Shown: piece after piece, positions 1-13,100 of the stretch
How the letters are laid out: each line of letters begins with the position of its first letter
Position numbering within the stretch: the first letter of the stretch is position 1
DNA from: Bradysia coprophila
Taxonomy: Eukaryota > Arthropoda > Insecta > Diptera > Sciaridae
Reading direction: 5' to 3'
Assembly (NCBI RefSeq): GCF_014529535.1
Contig: NW_023503409.1
Coordinates: 868,390-932,389, forward strand
DNA length: 64,000 nucleotides
The notes under the pieces: generated by a model
Database searches by the model: none
Seen by the model: only the letters and a program-made list of their open reading frames with translations
What the model was told of the DNA's origin: nothing
Made by a program: the position numbers and the translations under genes

Positions 1-59
1 CCGAACCATGGTATTCATTTTCACCAAAATTGGTTCAAGTTTTGGCGATATCACTCTTA

Positions 60-187
60 AAACCAAAATTTTGAATATCAGGTAAAAATTACTCAGAAGT
101 TATCGCGGTAACAAAACAAAAATTCTAATGAGAATTAAAACCTAAATTTTGAAAATCGGTTAGGAATTACTCGTATTATCGCGGTAA
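60..187. repeat. Imperfect direct duplication
   Basis: Two related stretches of about 50 bp (roughly 60-113 and 137-187) share an ACC(A/T)AAATTTTGAA core, an AATTACTC core and a TTATCGCGGTAA end. This is a local tandem duplication in presumed intron or upstream DNA of the ACE-like gene. No coding potential was seen from 1 to 482. Confidence 0.5.
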
Positions 188-249
188 AAAGGGTAAAAAG
201 AGTAAAAAGTGTACGGACGTTTTCTGTATTTATCGTTTTTCAATGAATG

Positions 250-340
250 TTTGGTGTTTATTGGACTATAGCGGCGTTTGGCAATTCAATTAACCCACGT
301 TTTTTAATCTAACGCCACTATGGTCCAAGAAACACCAAAC
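250..340. repeat. Imperfect hairpin, MITE-like
   Basis: Arms at 250-278 and 311-340 are near-perfect reverse complements (TTTGGTGTTT at one end, AAACACCAAA at the other) around a loop of about 32 nt. It lies just upstream of the first visible ACE-like exon, probably within an intron. Confidence 0.6.
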
Positions 341-482
341 GTACATATTCAGACGATAACTGAATAAACATTTTGCATGTCTCAAGCTGAAGATTAGAAT
401 TTCCTTATCTAAATCTCTGTAATGATGACAATGAATTCATAATTCATTCGGCACAATATTTAAAAAAAAAATCTCATTTCAG

Positions 483-2734
483 CCACCCCTACGAAACATC
501 AACGATGTCGACGATTTCATTCGAGACTACAATAGAGAAGCGGCAGAGATGTGTAACCGGGTGGCAACAATTGAATGGAAATACGAAACTAACAGCAGTG
601 ACTACAATCGCCGTAGAATGAACGAACAGCAATCAATTGCTGCAAAGTTTGAATGTTTAAGCTGGAAACGTGCCGCATCGTTTGATATGTATAGACTGTT
701 TGACACAAGTACCAAAAAGCAACTCGAAAAGATTTTGCGTCATGGGAAATGTGGATTAGATGAGGACAAATATCAGGAAATCACTCATGTGATTACAGTG
801 ATGAAAGATGCGTACAAAAGTGCAAAGATATGTCCATATCGACCTAACTCCAATATGTTTGCTTCACAAAGTCAAGGTCAAAGTCGAGATAACTCCCAAG
901 TGTTTGGTCCACAAGGCCAATCTAACGCCCATGTGTTTGTTCCACAAAGTCAAGGGCAAATTAATCCCCGTGTATTTCTACCACAAGGTCAAGGTCCTAC
1001 CACCTCCCATGTATATGGTCCAGGTCCACAAGGTCAGGGTCAAATTACTTCCCATGCGTTTGGTCCACCAATTCAAGGTCAAATTAACCCACATGCATTT
1101 GCGCCACCACAATATAATGAACAGCACACAGACCCGCAATTTGTTTCGCCTTACACTCCGCCGTACATGAGCTATTGCGATTTAAGACTCGATCCGGAAT
1201 TGATAAAAATTATGGAAGTTAGTCGTAATCAAGACGAACTGTTGTATATTTGGGCTGCATATCATGAAAAAGTTGGTTCGCCATTAAAAAACAGTTTTAT
1301 GAGGTACGTCGACTTAGCCAACCAGGCAGCCAGAATACACGGATTTCGTGATGCTGGCGAGCAAATGCGCTCCGTCTATGAAGATAATGATTTATACTTT
1401 ACCGTGCAAGATCTGTGGGCACGAGTTCAACCACTCTACAAGAAGCTATTCACGTTTGTTAGAAAGGGACTCGTACGCAAATATGGCGAGACAGTTATTC
1501 GACGAGACGGTCCCATTCCAGCACATTTACTGGGAAACATGTGGGGTCAAAATTGGAAAAATATTCTAGATATTATCAGACCAGAATTCCCTGAAACACC
1601 TGACGTTACCGGTGAAATGGTTCGACAAGGCTATAATCCGTTGAAAATATTTCAAAGTGCCGAAGAGTTTTTTACATCAATGGGCTTACCGCCAATGTCT
1701 CCTGAATTTTGGAGAAATTCAATGTTGAGTAATAATGACAATGGATACATTCACTGTAAAGCATCGGCTTGGGACTTTTGCAACAATATCGATTTTCGGA
1801 TAAAGCAATGCACCCAAATAACTGTAGAAGATTTCGTCAATGCTCATCACGAAATGACTCACATCCAATATTACATGCAGTATTCCGGTCAGCCGTTCGT
1901 GTATCGCGATGGGCCAAATCCAGCTTTTCACGATGCTATGGCTCACACAATTGGACTATCTGTTGGAGGGCCGGTACATTTACAACGACTGGGACTCTTA
2001 AGTTCACCTATTCCAACTTCAACGGGCAATTCACTCCTAAACATTGAATATCTGCTGGACTTAGCACTAGATAAGCTACCTTTCATGGCATTTAGCGTAG
2101 CGTTGGAGAAATGGAGGTGGTTGGTCTTCGAGAAAGGGCCAATTGGTTTGAATGCAAGATGGTGGGATCTGAGATTACGATATCAAGGTATCGTTCCACC
2201 GACACAACGCACTCATGAACACTTCGATGCCGCATCAAAGTATCACATAATCAGCGATCAAGACTACATCAAATATTTCATTGCCACCATTCTCCAGTTT
2301 CAAATATTTGCCGAATTGTGTCAAGCATCCGGTCACGTTGGACAGCTACATACCTGCGACATTTACAGATCGCGAGAGGCTGGTCGATTAATCAGGTAAG
2401 GTTTGCGTCAGTAAGCGATTCGATTGGAAAATAATTTTTCGTTTTCATAATACGCAGTGAACTGATGCAACAAGGCGCTTCATTGAGTTCGTCTCAATTA
2501 ATAAGAATGTTAACGAGAGGAAAAACATCCAGATTGTCAGCGGAACCTCTACTTGATTATTTTCGCCCATTGGAAGTGTGGCTCGAACAACAAATTATAT
2601 ACGAACCTGTGGTTGGCTGGAATTCTAATTTAGCTGACATAGCCTTATTTCAATACAGTGCGTCGGCCGGCACATCGTTCACAATTTCTATTGGACTCAT
2701 CTTTTGTACAGTGCTTCTACCTCATTTCTTTTAA
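483..2734 (+). CDS. ACE-like M2 peptidase homologue, probably catalytically impaired; 5' end missing
   Basis: Two exons are visible, 483-2395 and 2458-2734, joined in frame (729 residues, 5' incomplete). Position 483 follows a TTTCAG acceptor, so an upstream exon with the signal peptide lies outside or unseen. The family (angiotensin-converting enzyme, M2) cleaves C-terminal dipeptides using two HExxH histidines plus a downstream Glu. Here HEMTH is kept, but the usual HEAIGD block reads HDAMAH, replacing the third zinc ligand and the supporting Asp. The chloride-site region reads YIKYF where ACE has YIRYF. About 100 residues rich in Gly, Gln and Pro (near 840-1140, repeated GQGQ) interrupt the N-terminal half between two conserved cysteines. 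The last 25 residues are hydrophobic, so a membrane anchor is likely. It resembles the non-catalytic Ance paralogues of flies; exact orthology is not assigned. Confidence 0.9.
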
Positions 2735-2845
2735 AACTATTTACTCAAAAATGAAAGAGAAATCATTTTGATTATTGAAATTGGTTGTTTTATGTTCGGA
2801 AAACAAAATCTAGCACAAAACGGTAAACAAAATACCGACATTGCA

Positions 2846-4998
2846 TTAACGACGATCCGTTTTGCCAGTACCACGTTTGCCAGAGAACAAATGCTTTGGC
2901 ATTTTGTTGCCAATGAAACGGTCCGCTTCACCTTTAAGACACATTCTCTTGACTTTGCTGGCGATATTTTTGTGTCCCAAAACTTGCAGCTTCCTCTTCA
3001 TCTGAAAATAGTAAACGAAAAAGGTTTAGTTCTGTCTCATTGTTGGAATCGAAACACAAAAACTTCCACATTTACAACACTTACAATCTTATCCTTCACG
3101 CCTTGTTCGGTTCGTGGTAGTGCACGTTTCAATGGCTGTCCGGTGCTCTTCACAATAGCTGAACTTTCGTGATCCTTAAGCTTGTTCTTGTTACCAACTT
3201 GTACCAAACTACGTCGAATGTCCACAACATTCTTAGTGAAATTAGCTTTCTCTGTGCCAGACATATCGACACCCAGATTTTCCATAGTTTCCTTGAGTTT
3301 AGTGACGCTGCGATCACGAACCCGTGGATTCTTGTGCCGTGGAATCGTCGATTTGTTCTTCTTACTTTGTAATCGGCGATCATCTCGCAACATGAATCGT
3401 TTCGTACGAATTTGTTTAGCCATTTCTCTGATGTCTCTAAGTGTTGCATCCATGGTCATGTCTTGTGGTACGTAGAAGCCAGCTTCTTCGCGCAATCCCT
3501 CTTCTCTTTCCAGTTCTTCCAATTTTTCAAATATGTCCGGATCGATATAATCGGCAATGTTATGACCTTGCCAGAATTCAGGAATATCGTCGTAACGCTC
3601 TTCTTCTGCTATGGTCACGTAATTCTTCTTCAGGTCCAACGAATAATCGTCACCCAACTCTTGTTCCAGATCTTTCTCGAGTTTACGTTTACGGTCGGCA
3701 CGATTAGCTTTACGTTCCAGAACACTTGGTGGTATACATGCTGGTCGTTCGATATCATCACGCTGCTTCGGAATGGCAACGTGCAGACGATTGAGGATAC
3801 CATCCACCTTCTTAGTTCGCATTTTCTGATCAACACGATAGCTGAGAAGACGTTCGCAAGCTTCTGTTTTAACTTCACAGACACCAGTTTCGGTTATCGT
3901 CGACATTTCCATCAATGTTACATCCTTATCGTCTTCCAATTTCGCGATTATCTTCCTACGTTCCGGGTTCAATTCATTCAAACCACAAATGTCTACCTTG
4001 TTCACGACTACCAACAACGGTTTGTTGGTGAACAGTGGCTTAATACTTTCGAATAGCTTGACTTGATCTTCCAACGAATGGCCGCACTGTTCGGAAATAT
4101 CCATGACGTACAAAACACACGCACGTAAATGAGCCAATGCTGTAATGGCCTGCATCTCAATAACATTACGTTCTTCGAGTGGATGATCCAAAATTCCAGG
4201 CGTATCGATTACTTGCCAACGCAAATATTTGTAGTCGGTGTGACCGACGTATAAGCTTTTCGTTGTGAATGCGTACGGTTGAACTTCAACTTCAGCCCGG
4301 GTTATTTTGTTGATAAAACTCGATTTGCCAACGTTCGGGAAACCACAAATGATGATGGTTCTGGTGTACGGATCAATGGATGGCAAACGTGACAAATGTT
4401 GTCGCACCTGTTCCAGGTACGTCAAATTAGCGCCTTGACGCTTCATTATCGTAGCCATTCGACCGAGTGCAGCCTTCTTCAGTTGTTTGCATCGATACAG
4501 TGAATCACCGTACTTCAGTAATCGCACGTAGTCCTTTGCAACGCTGTAAACATAGACATGTCAACATTCTGTATCGTTATTGGAGCTGTCAATTTTACCT
4601 GTCGATTAAATGCCTTGCCGTGTTGAGCTGACCCAAAGCCAATTTGTAATGATCCTTGTCGTACAAGACATTCATCAAATCAGCGTAGAAAGGGTGGACA
4701 TCATCCAGTTTCGGAAAGTCTTGGATGATTTGAGTTAATCGGTCGTGGAAATTTTGTTGTGTAAATTTGACTTTTCGTACATAAAATGCTCGTATACGGG
4801 ATATTTTGTAGCCCTTATGCACAACTGTTGGTGTTTTACGTTGTGTCTTCGACAACATTATGTCGATGAAGTCCTACATTATAACAGAGTGAGGTTATAT
4901 TGCCGTTGGTAATGTTTTGAAAATGTTAAAACAATTGTAATTTTACGTACCTTGGCTGGCGGAACCACCATTATTTTCTTAAAGTTGTACAAACTCAT
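2846..4998 (-). CDS. Nog1: Nucleolar GTP-binding protein 1 (NOG1/GTPBP4)
   Basis: Four exons on the minus strand: 4951-4998, 4599-4873, 3085-4543 and 2846-3001, all with GT-AG ends and matching phases, giving 645 residues (human GTPBP4 is 634). The Met at 4998 starts MSLYNFKKI, matching the conserved family N-terminus. An OBG-type GTPase domain carries G1 [10 protein letters not shown]3 DTPGI and G4 NKVD. The C-terminal tail ends in the conserved basic segment after KGEADR. NOG1 joins pre-60S ribosomal particles in the nucleolus and is needed for 27S pre-rRNA processing. The gene converges with the ACE-like gene, with only 111 bp between stop codons. Confidence 0.97.
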
Positions 4999-5537
4999 CT
5001 TGATGGTTTGCTGCAACTGTAAATCGAGTTTTTAAAGAATAATCGGAACACACTTTGAAAAACAAATCTACCTCGTGGCTGTTGTGAAATAAAAAGACAG
5101 AATCGTATATGTCACTTTGACAGCTTTAAACGGAGATGTCACGAACGTGATTTTCATCGAAAAGGTTTCCACTATCGATGACATTGCATATGGCCAGTAG
5201 GAGAACTTCACCGTTTGAAAAAATGAAAATCGAACATAAACCAGGTCTTGTAAATTAAAATTGTTGTCATTCTGGCAATGACTACGTTAGACTATTCGAT
5301 CTCTCCGTGAACGAAACAGTAGTTTTCTGCAGGTTGAACACATATTTAAATTTAAAAAAACGCGTGGATTATGCTTAGTCAGATCTTGTTCTGTTTGCAT
5401 CTTGCATCCGGCTACCATTTTGCACTGCTTCTTAAATGCGAACCTTATTCTTAAAGATAATTAATAAAGAAACTTCTCCAATTGTTCCCTATAAAATTTT
5501 AGCTGACGGTAACCCGTTAATGAATAATGAAAGTTCT

Positions 5538-6511
5538 GAGGGATTCTTTTGAAAAACAGAATCTTGAAATCGGACGCATTTTCCATTGGACTTTTTTATA
5601 TGTGCCTAGATTGATATTGGTCCCTAGAACCTAAAACCACTTTCAAAAAAATTCTTCGAATCTTGTGTGGCTAGTGGGAGGTGATCGAAAACTGAAAACA
5701 TGCACTTTTCTTACAAAAATTTCTCCAGTTACACGAGCCGTACAGGGTCGTGTGGGGTGTCATTAGAAAGGTAATTGCATGTACTAATGGGAAAAATAGG
5801 GTCTTGTTGGGTTTAAAATTCATCCACACTGAGATATGTTCAGTTGAAGTTTTCAACCGAAAAAAGACTGACAACTTGCACTTTTCTTACAGAAATTTCT
5901 CGAGGTACACGAAACGTACACGGTCGTGTGAGGTGTCATTTGAAAGGTAATTGCATGTACTTTTAGGAAAAATAGAGCTTACAGAAGTTTGGTAGCATCT
6001 TCGATGCAATATAAGCACTTAAACATTTCAACTTCACATAACTCATCGTAGATGCTACCAAACTTCTGTAAGCTTTATATTTTCTAAAAGAACATGCAAT
6101 TACCTTTCAAATGACACCCCACACGACCGTGTACGTTTCGTGTACCTCGAGAAATTTCTGTAAGAAAAGTGTAAGTTGTCAGTCTTTTTTCGGTTGAAAA
6201 CTTCAACTGCACATATCTCAGTGTGGATGAATTTTATACCCAACAAGACCCTATTTTTCCCATTAGCACATGCAATTACCTTTCTAATGACACCCCACAC
6301 GACCCTGTACGGCTCGTGTAACTGGAGAAATTTTTGTAAGAAAAGTGCATGTTTTCAGTTTTCGATCACCTCCCACCAGCCACACAAGATTCGAAGATTT
6401 TTTTGAAAGTGGTTTTAGGTTCTAGGGACCAGTACCAATTCAGGCACATATAAAAAAGTCCAATGGAAAATGCGTCCGATTTCAACATTCTGTTTTTCAA
6501 AAGAATCCCTC
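5538..6511. repeat. Long inverted repeat (fold-back element), arms about 466 bp
   Basis: Left arm 5538-6004 and right arm 6046-6511 are near-identical reverse complements around a loop of about 41 nt. Each arm contains an internal direct duplication: the block starting CACTTTTCTTACA near 5702 recurs near 5878, each followed by a GGTCGTGTG and AAAGGTAATTGCATGTAC core. The outer ends are GAGGGATTC and GAATCCCTC. No transposase is encoded, so this is either a non-autonomous fold-back element or a locally made palindrome. Confidence 0.85.
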
Positions 6512-6560
6512 TCTGCGTTCTGCCACAACATCGACAAGTTCTTAAGTGCCCATTCCACTT

Positions 6561-6674
6561 AAAAAAAGTACGCCGTGAGAGAGCCGTTAGAGCGCCGTGA
6601 GAGAGCAAACTGTCAAATAAACAAAGAAAAATTGAAAAAATTCAATTTTGTCTCTCACACGGAGTACTTTTTTT
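6561..6674. repeat. Small fold-back element
   Basis: The left arm begins AAAAAAAGTACGCCGTGAGA and the right arm (6650-6674) is its imperfect reverse complement ending GAGTACTTTTTTT. It lies 50 bp from the right end of the large palindrome. Confidence 0.6.
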
Positions 6675-6826
6675 GGTAAGAGGAAACTAAGCATTATATT
6701 GAAACTGAGAACCGAACGGCCGAACAAATTAGCGTGAACACTGTATGCAAGTATGCAAAATAAATTAGCAAAGATGTTAGTTGGGCCAGCTTCCTTAATC
6801 ATTTCTCTGCTTATCATAAAAAGGCC

Positions 6827-6938
6827 AAGGTAAATATATGGGCGGGCTACTGCACATCTGATTCGGTTATATATGGCATTACATCCACTGCACATATTCG
6901 GATATATATGGCATTACCTCCGCCCATATATCTACCTT
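6827..6938. repeat. 112-bp element with 19-bp terminal inverted repeats and internal duplication
   Basis: Ends AAGGTAAATATATGGGCGG (6827-6845) and its reverse complement (6920-6938) differ at one position. Inside, a unit of about 38-40 bp beginning ACTGCACAT and containing ATATATGGCATTAC occurs twice in tandem. Confidence 0.65.
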
Positions 6939-7152
6939 GAAAAAGACAAAGCAAAGGCTAACCATGTGGACACATGTCACCCATCACCAATCAATATAAT
7001 GTGAAGCAAAAATGAAAGTTTGACTTTTGTAAAAACAAACATCGAATGTCACGAATGTCAACGCGCCTCAATAAAAATATTTACGTTCAATTTAAATGAG
7101 TTTCTGAGAGAAAGTGAATAATATCAAATCGGTGAAACATAATTAAAACATA

Positions 7153-10100
7153 ATGCCAACAATAGTGGTATTAGATGTGTCATTATCAATGACAAGATTC
7201 ATTCCCGGGCAGAGTGAAGAACAGATTACTTATCACCAATTGGCCGTCCAAGGAATTAATCAGTTTTTGGATTATTTGTCATCGACATCGAAACTGGAAT
7301 ACGTTTCACTGGTGAGTCTCTTTCACATTCACTTTGTTGACCTGCATGGTTTCTTTTTGTCATAAAAAATTAAAATCGGAAAAATATTGCAAAATGTCAT
7401 GAAAATAACGCATCAGAACGATCGGAACTGAGCGAATACCTTAGCTGTCGCGTTATTCGCGAGCCAATTCTCTTAGACACTTCTACGTGAACGTTATTAT
7501 AGGTTTGTTCCAAGTAACTGTAAACACGAACTTTGACAACCCGAACAACGACAATTTCATCCATAGCAACGTCGCTTACGTGATATTTCATACAAATCGA
7601 GCAACGTCGCCTACGCGATTTACACAGAGATATTATTGAGGTTATGGTTCTATGGATGAAATTTGACAATTCATATGGCCTTGGAACAAACCTATTAATA
7701 ATAATATTCACGTACGTGAAGGCACATTAGTGAAGTCTCCTAGGGAAATGTTGTTTGGAAACTAAAGCTTAAATGTAATAGATGTTCGTATAATTCTATA
7801 CATATCTAGTACATTTCGTCATAAAATTGCCAATGACATTGCTCTATTTCTTTCTGAACTAACTTCACAGCTGAGACATTTCATGGATATTTTACCATAA
7901 CGGAGTTATATCACCTGAAAATATCACTCTGGTAAAATATCTATGAAATGTCATACGAAGTTGGTTATTCACAAAAAATAGTGCCGACATTTTCAAATGT
8001 AATGTCTGTATAATTTTATTATATTTCGCTGTCAAACTACTAATGTCAGCGCTTTTTTTCATTCTATCAGCGCTCTATTACCTAAATGAATGAAGCTATT
8101 TCACGGGAAATTAGAATGCAAAGAATGAAGTACTGAAATTGTGGTGTTTCTACAGGCAAACGGAGTTTTCATATTATATTTCAGCTTTAGAGACCTTGAA
8201 AATGATTCGGCTTCGTAAAGAATTTAAGGAATTAGGAACCTGAAACTAATAAAAATTTGAAGTGCAGCTAACAGGTGTTAGTATTACAGTATAATTACAT
8301 TGTAATTCGATAAAATATAAAATATTGATGAAAAACAATTATGTAGTAGTTTCGTATCGACGACATGAAACATAGCTGTCGCGCATCGAATACTTTAACT
8401 TGACATTTTGTGACATCTCTCATCATGCTCATCATGCCTTTGACATAACGCGCATACCGCATCATAAACTTTGCGCGTTTGTTAGCGACATTTTATTGTA
8501 ACTTCAACAGCAGGACTTTAGTGCAGCATTAACAATGTGTGAAAGTGAAAATCAAATGAAAATCAGTTTCATTGGCAAATTTTGAACATTTTCCAATTTG
8601 GGACGCTAACAAATCAATGATTTTTTTATCAACATCAATCGTACATAGTGTTCATTCGGTAGCAAATAATTCGATTAGCTGAAATCGGTTTTTCGCATTT
8701 GTACCACGTGTTTGAGGTTATTCCCAAACGTCTTCGATTGGCATCCATCGAAAGTTTTTCACAGCAATATAAAAGACCGCGCTAAACACGACCAGGGTGA
8801 TAACATGGCTGTACAAGAAGAAAATCAAACTAAAACAGTGGCTGTGCTAGATTCATTGACACAGATTCGTGTGCAATGTGCGGGTCCTCATTTTATGAAA
8901 TATTTGGCTAGAATTCGTCACGGTATTGATGGCAATTTGTCAAATGCTAGTTCAATAGACAAAATATCGGACGACGAAGACAAATTTGAAATCGATGTCG
9001 ATTATTTACGTAGCTTGGATCCGAAAGAGTGGAAGGATCAGGATCATTATCACGTTTTGGGATTAAAAAAATTGAGGTAAGTCAACATTCATCCTACAAA
9101 TGTCAAACGAAACGATAGGAAAATTTTTATTTTTATTCAGATTCAATGCCACTGATGACGACATACGTCGAGCTTATAGAAAAATTGTTTTGAAACATCA
9201 TCCCGACAAACGAAAGGCACAAGGTGAAGAGATTCGTCAAGAAGACGATTATTTCACGTGTATCACAAAGGCGTATGAAACACTAGGTAAGAATCGTTGG
9301 GGCAGCAGTGGCCGCTTTGGTATTGAGTGAAGGCTGAATGTTTTATTTTATATTTTGATAGGAAATCCTATAAAGCGAAGGTCCTATGATTCAATTGATC
9401 CGGAATTTGACGATTCTCTACCGTCGTCTAGTGAAATTGAAAAGCGTTTCTACGAGACCTTCAGCGAGTATTTTACTTCAAATGCGCGATGGAGCGAGAA
9501 GAAAAATGTTCCAGTCATTGGTAAGTGTCGTAAACTATGAGTAACTATTCGGCTGGTGGCAGTTTTGTTTTTTCATATTTCTTTGTTCATCCACTCCGAC
9601 AATAATTTTTCGAAATCTAATCTGTTTACCCTTTCACAGGTGATGAAAATGCTTCACGACAGGATGTAGACAACTTTTACAATTTCTGGTACGACTTTGA
9701 ATCTTGGAGGGAGTACAGCTACTTGGATGAAGAAGATAAGGACAAGGGACAAGATCGTGAAGAACGGCGATGGATAGAGAAGCAGAACAAAGATATTCGA
9801 AAGAAGCGGAAAAAGGAAGAAATGTCTAGGATCAGATCTTTGGTAGACTTGGCGTACAACAACGATCCGAGAATCGTCAAATTTCGTAATGAGGATAAGG
9901 AGAAGAAACTAGCTGCTAAGCGCGCACGAATGAGTGTAGTTCAGGCGGCCAAGGCGGAGGAAGAGCGCGTTTTGAAGGAAGCACAACTAGCTAAAGAGAA
10001 GGCCGAGCAAGCCGAACAGAAACGCATCGAGCAAATACGATTGGAGAAGGAACAGCAGAAACGTGCCTTGAAAAAAGAACGAAAATTGTTACGCGACACT

Positions 10101-13100
10101 GCCAAAGAACAAAATTACTATTCGACAAGTGAGAAGGAGAAGATTCGTAATATGGAGGGCGTGGAGAAGATATGTGAAATGCTCAAAATGTTGGAATTGC
10201 AATCGTTCAACAAACAGTTGCAGGCTGGCGGACGAGACGTATTCATCAAAGTATTGAAAGAAACCGAAGACAAATTGGAAGAGGAAAGAAAAGCATTGTT
10301 CGAAACAAACAAACCGTCGGTTGCAGCTCAACCGAAAAATGTTATTCCAGTGGATAAAAATTCCCTTTGGAGTCCGGAAAATATGCAACTACTTATCAAA
10401 GCTGTGAACCTGTTCCCAGCTGGTACTGTGCAACGTTGGGAAGTCACCGCAAATTACTTAAATCAGCATGGTACTAATTTAGGTGGCAAAAAATTCATAG
10501 CGCGTGACGTCCTAAACAAAGCGAAGGATTTACAAAGTAGCGACTTCACGAAAAACACTCTGAAATCTCAGGCGAACGATGATGCGTTCGCTTCTTTCCA
10601 GAAATCGAAGAAAGAATTGAAAATCATCGATCAGGCCGACATCAGTGTAAACGACGACAACGTCAAACCCGACTCAGCCCAACCCAAACAGAACGGTGTA
10701 CCAAATGATAGCTCCACTGAAAAGTCATCAGCCAAATTGAACGGAACTGCAAAGAGTGCCAATCCGACCACCGTTGCTGAGCCGAAACAGTGGACAAAAG
10801 ATGAGCAAGCGCTACTCGAACAGGCGATGAAAACATTTCCCATATCCACACCTGAACGCTGGGATCGAATAGCTGAATGCATACCGAACCGAAACAAAAA
10901 GGATTGTTTGCGGCGGGTTAAGGAATTGGTTGATCGTGTGAACGCTAAACGAGATGCGCAACAAGTTGTAAAATAAAATCATTGGAATGTCTCTCCTTTA
11001 GCTAAAATTATTGTAAAACGAAGGCATTGTGTTTAGGTACCCTTATAATTTGATGAATTAAAAATTAAATTAATTTTTAAATCAGAGACGTTAATTGAAA
11101 TTCACGCATGGACAGTCGACTCGATTTCATATTTTACCTAATAATTTATTTTAAAGGTTTTTTGATCCACTTACGCCAATTTGTCTAATTGAATTGCTAT
11201 GATGAAATGATTTAGTCAAAAAATAAATTATTTTATGGTAGCAACTGTTGAAAACTTTGTTTTATTTTATTGTCGGCAAGTCCCCCACGAATCAGATGGA
11301 AGAAAAAAACCACCGGGTCACCATGGCTCTACTATAAACCCGTGCAATATTCCAGACACATATTGAAGAATCTACAAAGACTCAAAATGTTCTGAAAATC
11401 AAAATGCAAGAAAGTTTTTATTGAAAGGTCTTCGCGCCTGTTCAAGTCAACTTTTGAAATTCCTACCTTGTCTGATACGACAGGAGCTTGCTCCACTTAC
11501 TGTCGATGTGCTCCTAGCGCTCAAAAATAACGATTTTCGTATCGACCGATAATTTCGAATAGATCCAAGCCGTGCCGAGGCTAGTGTGCAAAGCTTATTA
11601 TTGGGAATTTCAATTCTGAAAAATTCTGAAAAATATTCGGAAAAAATCTGAAAGAAAATTTCGGAATTTTTTCAAAACGTTTCATAGATTAAATTCCAAA
11701 AAAAAAGTTTTGCCTAATGTGTACACAGGCTCTTGGTCTATAGTCTCCGTTGTAAACTCGATTCTAAATGTCTGTAGATTCCTTTGCCCTCAAGTAAAAA
11801 TTCGTTGTTGAGTTTATAATTTCTGGACGTTTGTGGAGCTCAATTGACTAACTGACTTAAATAAACCGTTTTCATTGCATTTCAGCTCGTCTATTCGTCG
11901 TTATTTGAAATCATCGTCGATTTTACCAGGGACTACGATGCTATCAAACAAGCTCTTACGAAAATTGATCACTACGACAAAACATCCATCGCAAACATGT
12001 TGACTGCCGTTAACAATATCCTATTATCGAATTGGGGATCTCAGAATTTTTGCCAGGTATTCATCAAATAATTAGGAGCTGAATTCTACATCATACATTT
12101 TCACTACATTGCAAATTTCTTGTCAAATTTCTTAGATTCTTGTGTTCACTGACTGTGGCATAGGATTCGGGTCGACTTCACTCGCAAGTGCTATTGCCAG
12201 CATCAAAATGGCCAAGACAAAGAAAGACCCGTCGCAAGGATTAATCTTACCATTTTCCTACACCAGTAAGCTCAGTTTCATATGTCTCGGGTCTACAGAA
12301 GATCAATATTTTCAAACTGCCGTTAAGCTGTACCAAGAGTTGCTGGATGTCAGTGGTCAGAAAGGTTTTCTTTTCATTCCGAAACGAAAGAGCGACGTGG
12401 ATTATGTGAAAAAGGAGGAGAAAACTACGGTCACAAGTCCTCTGTCTGTACAATCAATCAACGATTTGGTAGCAAAGATGTGTGAAACGAATTTTAAGCA
12501 ATTTGAAGCTGTTCTGAAATGCGGTGGTTACTTCAAACTCGAATCATTGATCAACATTTGGCCGGCACCATTGGTAAGTTGATCTATAATTTTCACTTTC
12601 GTGTCTTCAGAGTAGAATCCAATTTCTAGCCATACACCAACAAAGAAACGGATGTGACGAGTATAATTTCGCGTAAGCTGGAAATATGCGGATTCGTCAG
12701 TCTTTCCGATATTGGTTCACCCATGTCCATTAGTCGCCATTTGATTCTGCCGAAAATGGATCAAGTTAACAAAAAATTCAGCAAGTCTGAGGCGGTCAAT
12801 GAATACGAAAAACTAGAGGCTGACATCAAAATGTTCTATTCGAAAAGCGATGGTGCGAATTCGGATGATGAGAGTCCTCCATGTCAAGCCAATGAGTTGG
12901 CTAAAGAATCGGTATGCGTTCTGTTGCACGGTGCGTTGAAAGTGGAAAATATGGCCGCATTAATTTTACTGAATGAAAACTGGTTCGGTTTCATCTATTC
13001 GTATGCGGATAGCAAAAAGAAGTCAAATTTGATGCTGACGGTGCTGCCACCAGGTACAGTCTAAAAGTTTATTCATTTTGAACGTTATCCATATTAAAAT

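Larger units (their letters stand above)
4999..7152. other. Intergenic region between NOG1 and INTS14, filled with inverted repeats
   Basis: No gene was seen. The NOG1 and INTS14 genes diverge here, so both promoters should lie at its ends. The middle is occupied by a near-1-kb palindrome (5538-6511) and two smaller fold-back elements (6561-6674, 6827-6938). The short open frames inside are mirror copies created by the palindrome. Confidence 0.8.

Noticed and set aside
3150..4056. Plus-strand frames of 60-214 codons opposite NOG1
   Set aside because: Shadows of the NOG1 coding exon; no domain and no promoter or splice evidence.
5671..6406. Several mirror-image 66-76 codon frames
   Set aside because: They are the two arms of the 5538-6511 palindrome read in both directions; no start context or homology.
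7397..7711. Minus-strand 104-codon frame repeated at 63604-63810
   Set aside because: Both are the 195-bp MITE; the sharing reflects the repeat, not a protein family.
8712..8804. Upstream extension of the DNAJC2 frame
   Set aside because: No ATG in frame before 8805; the extension begins with TTG and has no family similarity.
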